Part shown: piece after piece, positions 56,348-64,000 of the stretch | Numbering within the stretch: the stretch's first letter is position 1 | Layout: every line of letters begins with the position of its first letter | Source: Pseudomonadota bacterium | Lineage (GTDB): Bacteria > Pseudomonadota > Gammaproteobacteria > Burkholderiales > Rhodocyclaceae | Direction: 5' to 3' | Length of the DNA stretch: 64,000 bases | Assembly (NCBI GenBank): GCA_018241725.1 | Contig: JAFEDI010000124.1 | Span: 62,001 to 126,000, forward strand | Translations under genes and position numbers: made by a program | The notes under the pieces: generated by a model | Databases searched by the model: none | Told to the model about the DNA's origin: nothing | The model's input: only the letters and a program-made list of their open reading frames with translations

Positions 56348-58297
56348 ATGATCTGCGTCTTCCCGCTGCGCCTCGGCAGCGCCGCCATCCTGCTGGCCCT
56401 CGCCGCCCCGTCCGGCTTTGCCCAGACCCCGAGCACCGCCAAGCCGGCCACCGCCGTTGCGGCACCGAAGACCGCGGCCGCCGCCACCGCACCGGCCAGC
56501 ACGACCGCCAAGCCCGCGGCGCCAGTCGCCGCGACAAGTCCAGCCGTAGCCGCAAAACCTGCCCCGGGTGCCGCACCGACGGCCCCGACACCGGCCACCG
56601 CCGGCAGCGCCCCGGCCGACCCGGCAGCACCGCCCCCTGCCCCACCTCCACCGCCGCTGTCCGACATCATCTTTACCAACGGCGACATCGTCACCCTCGA
56701 CGACAAGCATCCCGCCGTGCAGGCCATCGCGATCAAGGGCAGCAAGATCATCGCTGTCGGCACCAGCAAGGCCATCCTGGCGCGCTGGAAGAGCGAAGGC
56801 ACGGAGGTGGTCGACCTGGCCGGCAAGACCCTGGTGCCGGGCTTCATCGATGCCTGGGGCGAACTATCCCGCCTCGGCCTGTATTCAGTCGCGGCGCAGC
56901 TGCAGTCCCCGCCCGAGGGCCGCGTCACCGACGGCACCGTGCTGCTGCGCGAACTGCGCGACTGGAGCAAGGGCGACATGGCCAAACGTCTGGGCTGGGT
57001 CGTCGGCTTCGGCTACGACGAAAGCCACCTGCGCGAGCTGCGCGCCCCCAGCCGCAACGAGCTCGACGGCATCTCGGCCGACCGGCCGGTGATCATCGTC
57101 GACCGTACTGGCACCCGCCTGGTCGCCAACAGCCGCGCGCTGGCGCTGGCCGGCATCGACCGCAACAGCATCGACCCACCGGGCGGCCGCATCGGCCGCT
57201 GGCCGGGCTCGAAGGAGCCGGACGGCAGCCTGGAAGGCGCCGCCGCCACCGCGCTGCTCGGGGCTCTGCCTCAACTCGGCAAGGACGAACGCCAGGCTCT
57301 GATCCAGCAAGGCCAGACCCTCTACCTGCGCAACGGCTACACCACCGCGGTGGAAGCCCGCGCCACCGCCGACGACCTGGCGCTATACACCCAGGCCGCC
57401 GATGTCGGCGCCCTCAAGCTGGACGTGTCGGTCTATACCGAAGCCGGTAGCGCTGCCGCCACTCTCAAGACTCACAAGCAGATAGGCGCCAAGTACTACA
57501 AGAGCCACCTGCGCCTGGCCGGCGTGTCCTTCACCCTCGACGGCACCGCCGAAGATCGCAGCGCCTGGCTGACCCAGCCCTACCAGCTGCCGCCCCCCGG
57601 CAAGCCAACCCGCTACTCGGGCTACCCGCTGCTCGGCGAGGACAGCGTCAGCGCCCTGTTCGGCAGCGCCTACGCCAACGGCTGGCAGGTAGCCGTGCAG
57701 GCCAGCGGGGATGCGGCCATCGATCAGTTCATCGCCGGCCTGAAGGCCGCCGCCGACAAGTACCCCGGCAAGGAGCGCCGCCCGCTGCTGGTCGGCGCCA
57801 CGACGATCCGCGACGACCAGCTCGACGCCCTGAAGGCACTCGGCGTCGGCGTGTCCCTGGCCCCCCAGCGCCTGGCCCTCAGCCTCGACACCCTGACCCA
57901 CGAAGCCCTCGGCGCCGAACGGACAGCCCGCTTCAGCCCCGCCGCTGCGGCCCTCGGGCACGGCCTGCCGCTTACGCTGCACAACGACGCAGCCCTTATC
58001 GAACCGGCACCGATGGAAGTGCTCTCTGCCGCCGTAAAGCGGCCGGTGGGCACTGATCAGCAGATCCCGGCGATGGAAGCACTGAAAGCCATCACGTTGA
58101 ACGCAGCGCGTCAGCTCGGCGAGGAAAAGATCAAGGGCAGCATCACCGTCGGCAAGCTCGCCGACCTCACGGTGCTGTCGGCCAATCCGCTCAAGACCCC
58201 CGCAGACAAGCTCGGCGACATCCGCGTGATCGGCACCGTCAAGGAAGGCGCCACGATCTTCGGCGGCGCGGACGGCGGCGTGCCGATCACCCGCTGA
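56348..58297 (+). CDS. Secreted YtcJ-like amidohydrolase, probably non-catalytic
   Basis: The 649-residue protein has a signal peptide (LGSAAILLALAAPSGFAQ) and a linker of about 80 Ala, Pro and Thr residues. A YtcJ-type amidohydrolase domain then starts DIIFTNGDIVTLDDKHPAV. Every metal-ligand site expected in the family seems changed: the HxH after PGFID is DAWGEL, the lysine before DG is GVSFTLDG, the HAxGD motif is VQASGDAAID, and the IEH segment is LLVGATTI. The C-terminal LTLHNDAA is kept. Fold and length are normal, so it is intact but looks like a pseudoenzyme with a binding or scaffold role. Confidence 0.85.
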   Translation: MICVFPLRLGSAAILLALAAPSGFAQTPSTAKPATAVAAPKTAAAATAPASTTAKPAAPVAATSPAVAAKPAPGAAPTAPTPATAGSAPADPAAPPPAPPPPPLSDIIFTNGDIVTLDDKHPAVQAIAIKGSKIIAVGTSKAILARWKSEGTEVVDLAGKTLVPGFIDAWGELSRLGLYSVAAQLQSPPEGRVTDGTVLLRELRDWSKGDMAKRLGWVVGFGYDESHLRELRAPSRNELDGISADRPVIIVDRTGTRLVANSRALALAGIDRNSIDPPGGRIGRWPGSKEPDGSLEGAAATALLGALPQLGKDERQALIQQGQTLYLRNGYTTAVEARATADDLALYTQAADVGALKLDVSVYTEAGSAAATLKTHKQIGAKYYKSHLRLAGVSFTLDGTAEDRSAWLTQPYQLPPPGKPTRYSGYPLLGEDSVSALFGSAYANGWQVAVQASGDAAIDQFIAGLKAAADKYPGKERRPLLVGATTIRDDQLDALKALGVGVSLAPQRLALSLDTLTHEALGAERTARFSPAAAALGHGLPLTLHNDAALIEPAPMEVLSAAVKRPVGTDQQIPAMEALKAITLNAARQLGEEKIKGSITVGKLADLTVLSANPLKTPADKLGDIRVIGTVKEGATIFGGADGGVPITR

Positions 58298-58308
58298 CCA
58301 CCGGACCG

Positions 58309-58330
58309 CGCAGTCCCTGCGGGGACTGCG
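58309..58330. terminator. Convergent terminator hairpin
   Basis: CGCAGTCCC and GGGACTGCG enclose a TGCG loop, between the amidohydrolase-like and cytochrome genes. No T tract. Confidence 0.55.
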
Positions 58331-58337
58331 GGCGCGC

Positions 58338-59021
58338 TCAACGCAGCGCGGACAGGTACTGGACCACGGCCTCGATGTTCTGCGCGCCGATGCCGGTCAC
58401 CGCGGCCGTCATCGGCGGGTAGATCCGCTCGCCGCTCATCGTCAGGTAGCGGGTCAGGCTGCGGCGCAGGTATTCGGACTGCTGCCCGGCCAGGCGCGGG
58501 AAGGTTTCGCCGCCCTTGGCCTCGGCACCGTGGCAGCGCACGCAGTTCTTCTCGAACAAGGCCTTGCCCTCGGCGGCCCGCGGCCCGCCCATGGAAACCG
58601 CCGGCACCACCGGCTGCGCCGCGTAGAACACCGCGATGGCCGCCTTTTCGTCGTCCTTGAGTACCTTCATCAGCCCCTGCATGAAGGGGTCCTTGCGCTT
58701 GCCGGTGAGGAAGGCATCGATCTGGTTGAGCACATAGGCTGGGTGCTGACCGGCCAGGTTGGGCACCTCGGTGTATTTGCTGAGGCCTGTATCCCCGTGG
58801 CAGTTCGCACAGAAGAACGACGCCTTGCGGCCAGCCTCCTGCGTCGCCTTCTGCTCGGCCGGCGGGCTCTTGATGATCCGCTCCAGTTGTCCGCGCCCCC
58901 CTGGCGCCGCGCTCGGCACCTCCGTCTGCGCCACCACCGGCACCGTCGCCGCCAACATTGACAGGCCCAGCAGCGCCCGCAGCAAACCGGCCCCGACAGG
59001 CCTCTTCCGTTCGATCGACAT
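58338..59021 (-). CDS. Cytochrome c4-type diheme cytochrome
   Basis: This 227-residue periplasmic protein has a signal peptide (LLRALLGLSMLAATVPVVAQ) and two c-type heme motifs, CANCH and CVRCH, with distal methionines in MQGLMKVL and YPPMTAAV. It carries electrons between respiratory complexes and terminal oxidases or reductases. ATG 59021 has AAAGGGAA upstream. No oxidase genes are adjacent. Confidence 0.9.
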   Translation of the reverse strand: MSIERKRPVGAGLLRALLGLSMLAATVPVVAQTEVPSAAPGGRGQLERIIKSPPAEQKATQEAGRKASFFCANCHGDTGLSKYTEVPNLAGQHPAYVLNQIDAFLTGKRKDPFMQGLMKVLKDDEKAAIAVFYAAQPVVPAVSMGGPRAAEGKALFEKNCVRCHGAEAKGGETFPRLAGQQSEYLRRSLTRYLTMSGERIYPPMTAAVTGIGAQNIEAVVQYLSALR

Positions 59022-59183
59022 CGCGCTATTCCCTTTGTTGTTATTCAAAAGTCGTATTCGACGACCGCCTTCGATTGTAATCCTTTGACATAAGCCCGAG
59101 TGACATCCGCAACGCGATAAAAACAATCTGGCCCCGCGCCACTACAATCGCGCCTTCCCGTTCCACCGCCAGATCCCGCGCCC

Positions 59184-60455
59184 ATGCCGTCCATTTCCAT
59201 TCCCGCCTCCGTTGCCATCATCGGGGGTGGCCCCGCCGGCCTGATGGCCGCCGAAACCGCCGCGGCCGCCGGCCTGCAGGTGGATGTCTTCGACGCCATG
59301 CCGTCGGTCGGGCGCAAGTTCCTGCTGGCCGGCCGCGGCGGCCTCAACATCACCCACTCGGAACCCTTTGCGGCCTTCGCCGGTCGCTATGGCCAGCGCC
59401 GGGCGCAGATCGAACCAATGATCGCGGCTTTCGGGCCTCAGGCCCTGCGCGAGTGGGTCGAAGGACTCGGTGTGTCCACCTTCGTCGGCAGCTCCGGGCG
59501 CGTCTTCCCGGCCGGGATGAAAGCAGCGCCGCTGCTGCGCGCATGGCTGCAGCGCCTGCGCGAAGCCGGGGTGCGCTTCCATGTCCGCCACCGGTGGACC
59601 GGCTGGAACGCCGACGGCTGCCTGCTGTTCACGACCCCCGACGGCCCCCGCCAGCACCGGGCAAACGCCTGTGTGCTGACCCTCGGCGGCGGCAGCTGGG
59701 CGCGCCTGGGCTCGGATGGCGCATGGGTCCCGACCCTGGCCGGGCTCGGCGTGGGCGTCGCGCCGCTGCGCCCGGCCAACTGCGGTTTCATCACCGCATC
59801 GCCCCGCTCCGGCGGGGCCGACGGCTGGAGCGCCCATTTCCGCGAGCGCTTCGCCGGCCAGCCCCTCAAGTCCGTGAGCATCCGCGTGGAAGGCGCCGAC
59901 GCCCCCACGCGCCCAGGTGAAGCGATGATCACCGCCGACGGCATTGAAGGTAGCCTGATCTACGCCCTGTCCGCCGCCATCCGCGAGCGCATCGAGGAGG
60001 ACGGCGCCGCCACCCTGGCTATCGACCTGGCCCCCGGCCGTTCAGCCGAGCGGGTCGCCGCCGAGGTGGCCCATCCGCGTGGCGCCCGCTCCCTGGCCAG
60101 CCACCTGCAGAGCCGCGTGGGCATCGCCGGCATCAAGATGGCACTGCTGAGGGAATGCGTGAGTGCGGACGTGCTGGACGCCCCGGCCCTCCTGGCTGCG
60201 ACCATCAAGGCACTGCCGCTGCGCTTGGTCGCCCCCCGCCCACTGGACGAGGCGATCAGCAGCGCCGGCGGCGTGCTGTTCGAGGAGATGGATGAGCATC
60301 TGATGCTGCTCAAACGCCCGGGCGTGTTCTGTGCGGGTGAGATGCTCGACTGGGAAGCACCGACCGGCGGCTACCTGCTCACCGCCTGCTTTGCCAGTGG
60401 GATCACGGCGGGAACTGGCGTTATCAAATGGCTGGAGAGACCGGAACCAACCTAA
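59184..60455 (+). CDS. BaiN-like flavoprotein (TIGR03862 type)
   Basis: This 423-residue FAD protein has the dinucleotide-binding motif SVAIIGGGPAGLMAAETAA at the N-terminus, GRKFLLAGRGGLNITHSE, and a C-terminal FAD segment GEMLDWEAPTGGYLL. It belongs to the HI0933/BaiN family of NAD(P)/FAD-dependent oxidoreductases; the substrate is unknown. It stands alone and is followed by a short hairpin with a T run. Confidence 0.9.
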   Translation: MPSISIPASVAIIGGGPAGLMAAETAAAAGLQVDVFDAMPSVGRKFLLAGRGGLNITHSEPFAAFAGRYGQRRAQIEPMIAAFGPQALREWVEGLGVSTFVGSSGRVFPAGMKAAPLLRAWLQRLREAGVRFHVRHRWTGWNADGCLLFTTPDGPRQHRANACVLTLGGGSWARLGSDGAWVPTLAGLGVGVAPLRPANCGFITASPRSGGADGWSAHFRERFAGQPLKSVSIRVEGADAPTRPGEAMITADGIEGSLIYALSAAIRERIEEDGAATLAIDLAPGRSAERVAAEVAHPRGARSLASHLQSRVGIAGIKMALLRECVSADVLDAPALLAATIKALPLRLVAPRPLDEAISSAGGVLFEEMDEHLMLLKRPGVFCAGEMLDWEAPTGGYLLTACFASGITAGTGVIKWLERPEPT

Positions 60456-60469
60456 AGTTAGGTGTTTTT
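60450..60469 (+). terminator. Short hairpin at the flavoprotein stop
   Basis: ACCTAA and TTAGGT with two bases between, followed by GTTTTT, overlap the stop codon. The loop is too small for a stable hairpin unless the top pairs open, so confidence is moderate. Confidence 0.4.
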
Positions 60470-60482
60470 CCGTCGTAAGAAA

Positions 60483-60517
60483 CGCTCTCGTCCGCAAGTC
60501 GGGCACATACGAGAGCG
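60483..60517 (+). repeat. Inverted repeat in the chemoreceptor leader
   Basis: CGCTCTCGT (60483-60491) and ACGAGAGCG (60509-60517) are exact complements separated by 17 bp. It lies 65 bp before the chemoreceptor ATG and could be a leader hairpin or an operator. Confidence 0.45.
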
Positions 60518-60581
60518 CCGCCACGGCCCCGCTCTCCGTCCTATCCCGATTAGTACCTGTCTGCCAGTTGGAGCCGTCAGC

Positions 60582-62198
60582 ATGAATCTCACAAAACGCC
60601 TCATCGTAGCGCTCAGCGCCGCACTTCTCGCCCTCCTTCTCGTCGGGGGCATGGGCGTCTGGCAACTGCAACAGGCCAATGCCCGCTTCGACTACATGCA
60701 TGCCAATACCTTTCCGAGCTTGAAGGCTCTACTGGAAGCCCGGAGCTTCCTGACAGCCAGCCGGATCGGAACGTACCAGCACGCCCTGGCTGTCGATGAA
60801 GCACATCGGAAAGAGATAGAACAGACAATTCGCGTGGCTGACGACAAATTCGATGCGACCCTCAAGCACTATGAGAACGAACTGATCTCAGATGCCACCG
60901 ACCGCCAGCTTCTCGAGGCCGACCGGTCGGCAATGGCGGCCTACCGGGCCAAGCGCGCAGAGTATCTTCAGGTTCTCAACAGTGGCGACATGGGCGCCGT
61001 CCGCAACTTTTTGCGCGGCTCACTGAAGGATGCCGCAACAACGGCTCGCGACACGCTGGCCAAGCACGAGGCCTACAACTACAGCTTCGCCGAGCAACTC
61101 AAGAAGGACAATGTCGCAGACTACAATTCCGCGCTATGGACTGTCGGCGGTATCCTCGCGGCAGCCTTCATCATCGTCGGCATCATGGCCTATCTCTTGA
61201 TCCAGAATTTGCGCGACAGCCTTGCCAGCATTCGCAACACACTGGTGCACGTCAATGAATCGCAGGACTTCACCATCCGTGCGCCGGTCAAGCGCATGGA
61301 TGAAATCGGCGAGACCGCCACGGCCTTCAACCAGTTGCTGTCCAAGCTGCAGGACAACTTCCGCAGCCTCACCGAAGGCGCGCGCTCGGTCGCCGACGCC
61401 AGCCGCGAGATGACCCACGCGTCGAAGCAGGTATCGGGTGCCGCCGGCACGCAAAGCGAAGCCTCTTCGGCGATTGCCGCGACGGTCGAGGAGATGACGG
61501 TCAGCGTCACCCATGTCGGTGACCGTGCCCACGAAGCCCACGAACTGGCCGACCGTTCGGGCGAGATGGCCCGCGCCGGCTCGTCAACCATCGACCGGAC
61601 GATCGCCGATATCCGCAGTATCTCTTCCTCCGTCAGTGCCGCGGCCGAATCCCTGCGCGAGCTGGGCGCCCAGGGCGAGCGGGTCGGCTCGGTGGTTCAG
61701 GTCATCAAGGAGGTGGCCGACCAGACCAATCTGCTGGCCCTCAACGCAGCCATCGAGGCCGCCCGCGCCGGCGAGCAGGGCCGTGGCTTCGCGGTGGTCG
61801 CCGACGAGGTGCGCAAGCTGGCCGAGCGCACCGCCAGTTCGACGCAGGAGATCTCCTCCACCATCGAGGCCATGCGCCGTCACTCCGATCAGGCCGCCCA
61901 CGAGATGGAGGCCGCCGAGAGCCTGGTCACCCAGAGCGTCAAACGGGCCGACGACACGGACAAGGCCATCAAGGAAATCGGCACTGCCGCCAGCGGCACC
62001 GCCCACATGGTGTCCGAGATCTCCGACGCAATCCGCGAACAGGGTGCAGCCAGCACCAACATCGCCGTGCAGATCGAGCGCATCGCGCAGATGGCCGAAG
62101 AGGCGGCGGCCGCAGCGGAACAGTCTTCCAGCACCGCCCGCCGCCTCGACGAACAGGCCCAGCGCCAGATCGCCACGCTGCAGCTGTACAAGGTCTAA
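60582..62198 (+). CDS. Methyl-accepting chemotaxis protein
   Basis: The receptor has 538 residues: first membrane helix (about 8-28), a four-helix-bundle periplasmic domain (about 30-185), second helix (about 188-208), HAMP, then the signalling coiled coil. The hairpin tip has the conserved [24 protein letters not shown] precedes ATG 60582. It senses an unknown small molecule or energy state and signals to CheA/CheW, which lie elsewhere. Confidence 0.94.
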   Translation: MNLTKRLIVALSAALLALLLVGGMGVWQLQQANARFDYMHANTFPSLKALLEARSFLTASRIGTYQHALAVDEAHRKEIEQTIRVADDKFDATLKHYENELISDATDRQLLEADRSAMAAYRAKRAEYLQVLNSGDMGAVRNFLRGSLKDAATTARDTLAKHEAYNYSFAEQLKKDNVADYNSALWTVGGILAAAFIIVGIMAYLLIQNLRDSLASIRNTLVHVNESQDFTIRAPVKRMDEIGETATAFNQLLSKLQDNFRSLTEGARSVADASREMTHASKQVSGAAGTQSEASSAIAATVEEMTVSVTHVGDRAHEAHELADRSGEMARAGSSTIDRTIADIRSISSSVSAAAESLRELGAQGERVGSVVQVIKEVADQTNLLALNAAIEAARAGEQGRGFAVVADEVRKLAERTASSTQEISSTIEAMRRHSDQAAHEMEAAESLVTQSVKRADDTDKAIKEIGTAASGTAHMVSEISDAIREQGAASTNIAVQIERIAQMAEEAAAAAEQSSSTARRLDEQAQRQIATLQLYKV

Positions 62199-62282
62199 GC
62201 CTCCGGCGGCGTCCATTCGGCGCCCTGCCCGCGGACAGGATGAGTGCTAGACTGCCTTCCTCCTACCGCGATGGAGGCGCCG

Positions 62283-62915
62283 ATGAACAGCAAACCCCTC
62301 GAATTCTGGTTCGAATTCGCCAGTTCATATTCCTACCTGAGCGTGATGCGCATCGAGGCGCTGGCAAAGGAGGCTGGCATCAGGCTGGCGTGGCGGCCCT
62401 TCCTGCTCGGGCCGGTATTCCTGTCCCTGGGTTGGAACGACTCACCGTTCAACATCTATCCCCCCAAGGGCCGCTACATGTGGCGCGACCTGGCCCGGTT
62501 GTCGGCCCGTTACGGCCTGCCGTTCCAGGTTCCGTCGCGTTTTCCACGCAACGGCCTGTTGGCTGCCCGGGTTGCGCTGGCCGGAGCCGACCAGCCGTGG
62601 ATCGGCGACTTCACCCGTGCGACGATGCAGGCCAATTTCGCCGAAGACCGGGACATTGCCGATCCGGCGGTGATCCGCGCCATTCTCGAAAGACTGGCGC
62701 TGCCAGCCGACGCGATCCTCACCGAAGCGGAAAGCCCCGAAAACAAGCTGGCCCTGCGCAGCCAGACCGAACAGGCGGCCGAACGGGGCCTGTTTGGCGC
62801 CCCGAGCTTCATCACGCCGGACGGGGAGCTGTTCTGGGGCAACGACCGACTGGAGGACGCGCTGGCCTGGGCGGCATCTCCCCCACTCCGCCCCGACTCA
62901 GCGACCGGGCACTAA
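62283..62915 (+). CDS. DsbA-fold 2-hydroxychromene-2-carboxylate isomerase-like protein
   Basis: This 210-residue protein starts with LEFWFEFASSYSYLSVMRIE, the glutathione-site region of HCCA isomerases in the kappa-GST/DsbA-like fold (Ser in place of the catalytic Cys pair). A C-terminal GLFGAPSFITPDGELFWGNDR supports this. GGAGG precedes ATG 62283. The natural substrate is unknown outside naphthalene pathways. It ends inside the 3' end of the convergent coiled-coil gene by 18 bp. Confidence 0.88.
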   Translation: MNSKPLEFWFEFASSYSYLSVMRIEALAKEAGIRLAWRPFLLGPVFLSLGWNDSPFNIYPPKGRYMWRDLARLSARYGLPFQVPSRFPRNGLLAARVALAGADQPWIGDFTRATMQANFAEDRDIADPAVIRAILERLALPADAILTEAESPENKLALRSQTEQAAERGLFGAPSFITPDGELFWGNDRLEDALAWAASPPLRPDSATGH

Positions 62916-63632
62916 GGGCTCGGCGGCTTTCGCCGGAGTATTGGCCCCTTCGGTCTGCTTGAGCTTTTCCGCCTTCTCGGCGCGCTTCTCCGCGGCCTTG
63001 GCAGCCCGCTCCTTGTAGGCGCGGCGGTCGCTCTCCGCCTGACTGGCACGCTGTGCCGCCGCCGCGGCCTCGGCGGCCCGGCGCCGTGCATCGGCGGCTT
63101 CCTTGGACTGACGGGCCTCGGCCTCGTGCAGCGCACGGGACTTGCCTTCCTGCTCGCGCTCGATGCGCTCGGCGTCCTTGTCCGCCAGAGCGCGCAGGCG
63201 CGCTTCGCTGTCGGCCCGATTGCGCGCCTCCTGCTCGGCCTTCTCGACAGCCTTCTGCGGCGCCTGCTCGGCCTGCCCGGCCATACGCTCAGCGTAACGA
63301 CGGTTCTTTTCTGCCAGCTCGACGCGCCCCGCCTCCAGGTCGAGGGCCCGCGCCTGACGGATGTCCTCCACGTGGCGCTGACGCACCCGGTCGATGCAGC
63401 GGTTAACCAGGAAACGTTCGTAGCAGGCGATCTCGTCCGCCTTGAAGCGTGCCTCCGCGGCTTCGCGCAAGGCCTTCGCCTCGTCGCGCATCTTCTCCGC
63501 ACGAGCCTTTTCCGCGCCTTCATCGACAGGGGGCTCCTGGGCCTGCACGGTCCCCTGGCACAACAGCGCCAACAGCAACACGGACAGACTGGCGGAAAGG
63601 GACGATCGGCTGAACAGACGGCTTCGATGCAT
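62898..63632 (-). CDS. Secreted coiled-coil protein
   Basis: This 244-residue protein has a signal peptide (LSASLSVLLLALLCQGTVQA) and a long, highly charged Ala/Glu/Arg/Lys helix through most of its length. One pair of cysteines (ACYERFLVNRCIDRVRQR, about 72-82) may form a disulfide. ATG 63632 is chosen because it opens the signal peptide. Function is unknown; it resembles periplasmic or envelope proteins of beta- and gammaproteobacteria. Confidence 0.75.
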   Translation of the reverse strand: MHRSRLFSRSSLSASLSVLLLALLCQGTVQAQEPPVDEGAEKARAEKMRDEAKALREAAEARFKADEIACYERFLVNRCIDRVRQRHVEDIRQARALDLEAGRVELAEKNRRYAERMAGQAEQAPQKAVEKAEQEARNRADSEARLRALADKDAERIEREQEGKSRALHEAEARQSKEAADARRRAAEAAAAAQRASQAESDRRAYKERAAKAAEKRAEKAEKLKQTEGANTPAKAAEPLVPGR

Positions 63633-63705
63633 GGGACGACAGGGCTGGACACGACGGAACTGCTTACAATACCGGATTTCCTGCCCGCTTACCGCTTCCG
63701 CTGCC

Positions 63706-64000
63706 GTGATCCAGTTCCGCAATCTCCGCCTCGCCCGGGGCGTCAAGACTCTCATCGAAGGCGCCAGCCTGCAGATCCACCCTGGCTGGAAGGTCGGCCT
63801 CACCGGTGCCAACGGCTGCGGCAAGTCCAGCCTGTTCGGCCTCTTGCGCGGCGAACTTCACCAGGACTCCGGCGATCTGGAGATGCCGGCATCGTGGACC
63901 ATCGCCCACGTGGCGCAGGAAACCCCGGCCCTGCCGCGCCCGGCCATCGAATACGTGCTCGACGGCGACGCCGAGCTGCGTCGCATCGAAGTCGCGCTGG
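63706..64000 (+). CDS. ABC-F family ATPase, N-terminal part
   Basis: The frame starts at GTG 63706 and runs off the right edge after 98 codons. It begins IQFRNLRLARGVKTLIEGAS and has the Walker A GANGCGKSSLFGLL, then a Q-loop HVAQETPAL. This start is typical of YheS/Uup-like ABC-F proteins, soluble twin ATPases that act on ribosomes. It is divergent from the coiled-coil gene. Confidence 0.88.
   Translation, partial: MIQFRNLRLARGVKTLIEGASLQIHPGWKVGLTGANGCGKSSLFGLLRGELHQDSGDLEMPASWTIAHVAQETPALPRPAIEYVLDGDAELRRIEVAL

Noticed and set aside
1-64000. CRISPR array or rRNA/tRNA genes
   Set aside because: No regularly spaced direct repeats and no recognisable rRNA or tRNA sequence were noticed; this was by eye, not by a covariance search.

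Overview
The window is a GC-rich chromosome segment, most likely from a betaproteobacterium of the Rhodocyclales type. Supporting genes are fused isobutyryl-CoA mutase, cytochrome c4, FliW, a PACE transporter, psd and many PAS/GGDEF/EAL and chemotaxis genes. The genus is not certain. A foreign island of about 36 kb (18994-55044), visibly less GC-rich in many parts, interrupts this backbone.

Left backbone (1-18993): a multi-PAS sensor cut by the window edge; icmF with a divergent AraC-type regulator; a tightly overlapped GGDEF-EAL / hybrid histidine kinase / response regulator operon; a VOC protein; a zinc metallopeptidase; an RhlE-like helicase; fliW; a NamZ-like DUF1343 gene overlapping a DOMON-like gene; a PACE transporter; psd; and a CDF transporter divergent from the first 40 codons of a radical SAM gene.

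Island (18994-55044): it splits that radical SAM gene just after its Fe-S cysteine motif. Joining base 18993 to 55045 restores an in-frame 298-codon gene, which fixes the boundaries. The left end carries a four-gene operon of three large tyrosine recombinases plus a small coiled-coil protein, the layout described for GInt islands (ginABCD). The cargo has two parts. The first is a defence-like block: six TIR-domain genes and one SLOG-like gene in 5.7 kb, then an unknown gene, a Gabija-type pair (OLD nuclease GajA and UvrD-like helicase GajB), a CoiA-like/DUF6035 nuclease gene, a NERD gene and a DUF3892 gene. The second is a metal-resistance block: cadR/cadA with a MerR-type promoter, a HEPN-like gene, an orphan FlgB-like gene, czcD with small accessory genes, czcA, czcB, czcC and czcI. 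Two orphan genes and an AT-rich right end close the island.

Right backbone (55045-64000): the rest of the radical SAM gene, overlapping yjbQ; a secreted amidohydrolase-like protein that appears to have lost its metal ligands; cytochrome c4; a BaiN-like flavoprotein; a chemotaxis receptor; a DsbA-fold isomerase; a secreted coiled-coil protein; and an ABC-F ATPase cut by the right edge.

The best candidate for an undescribed system is the TIR/SLOG battery at 25339-30967. It has several apparently intact TIR enzymes of different subtypes and a possible SLOG ligand sensor, but no ThsA effector. Second is the NERD + DUF6035 pair placed directly upstream of Gabija.
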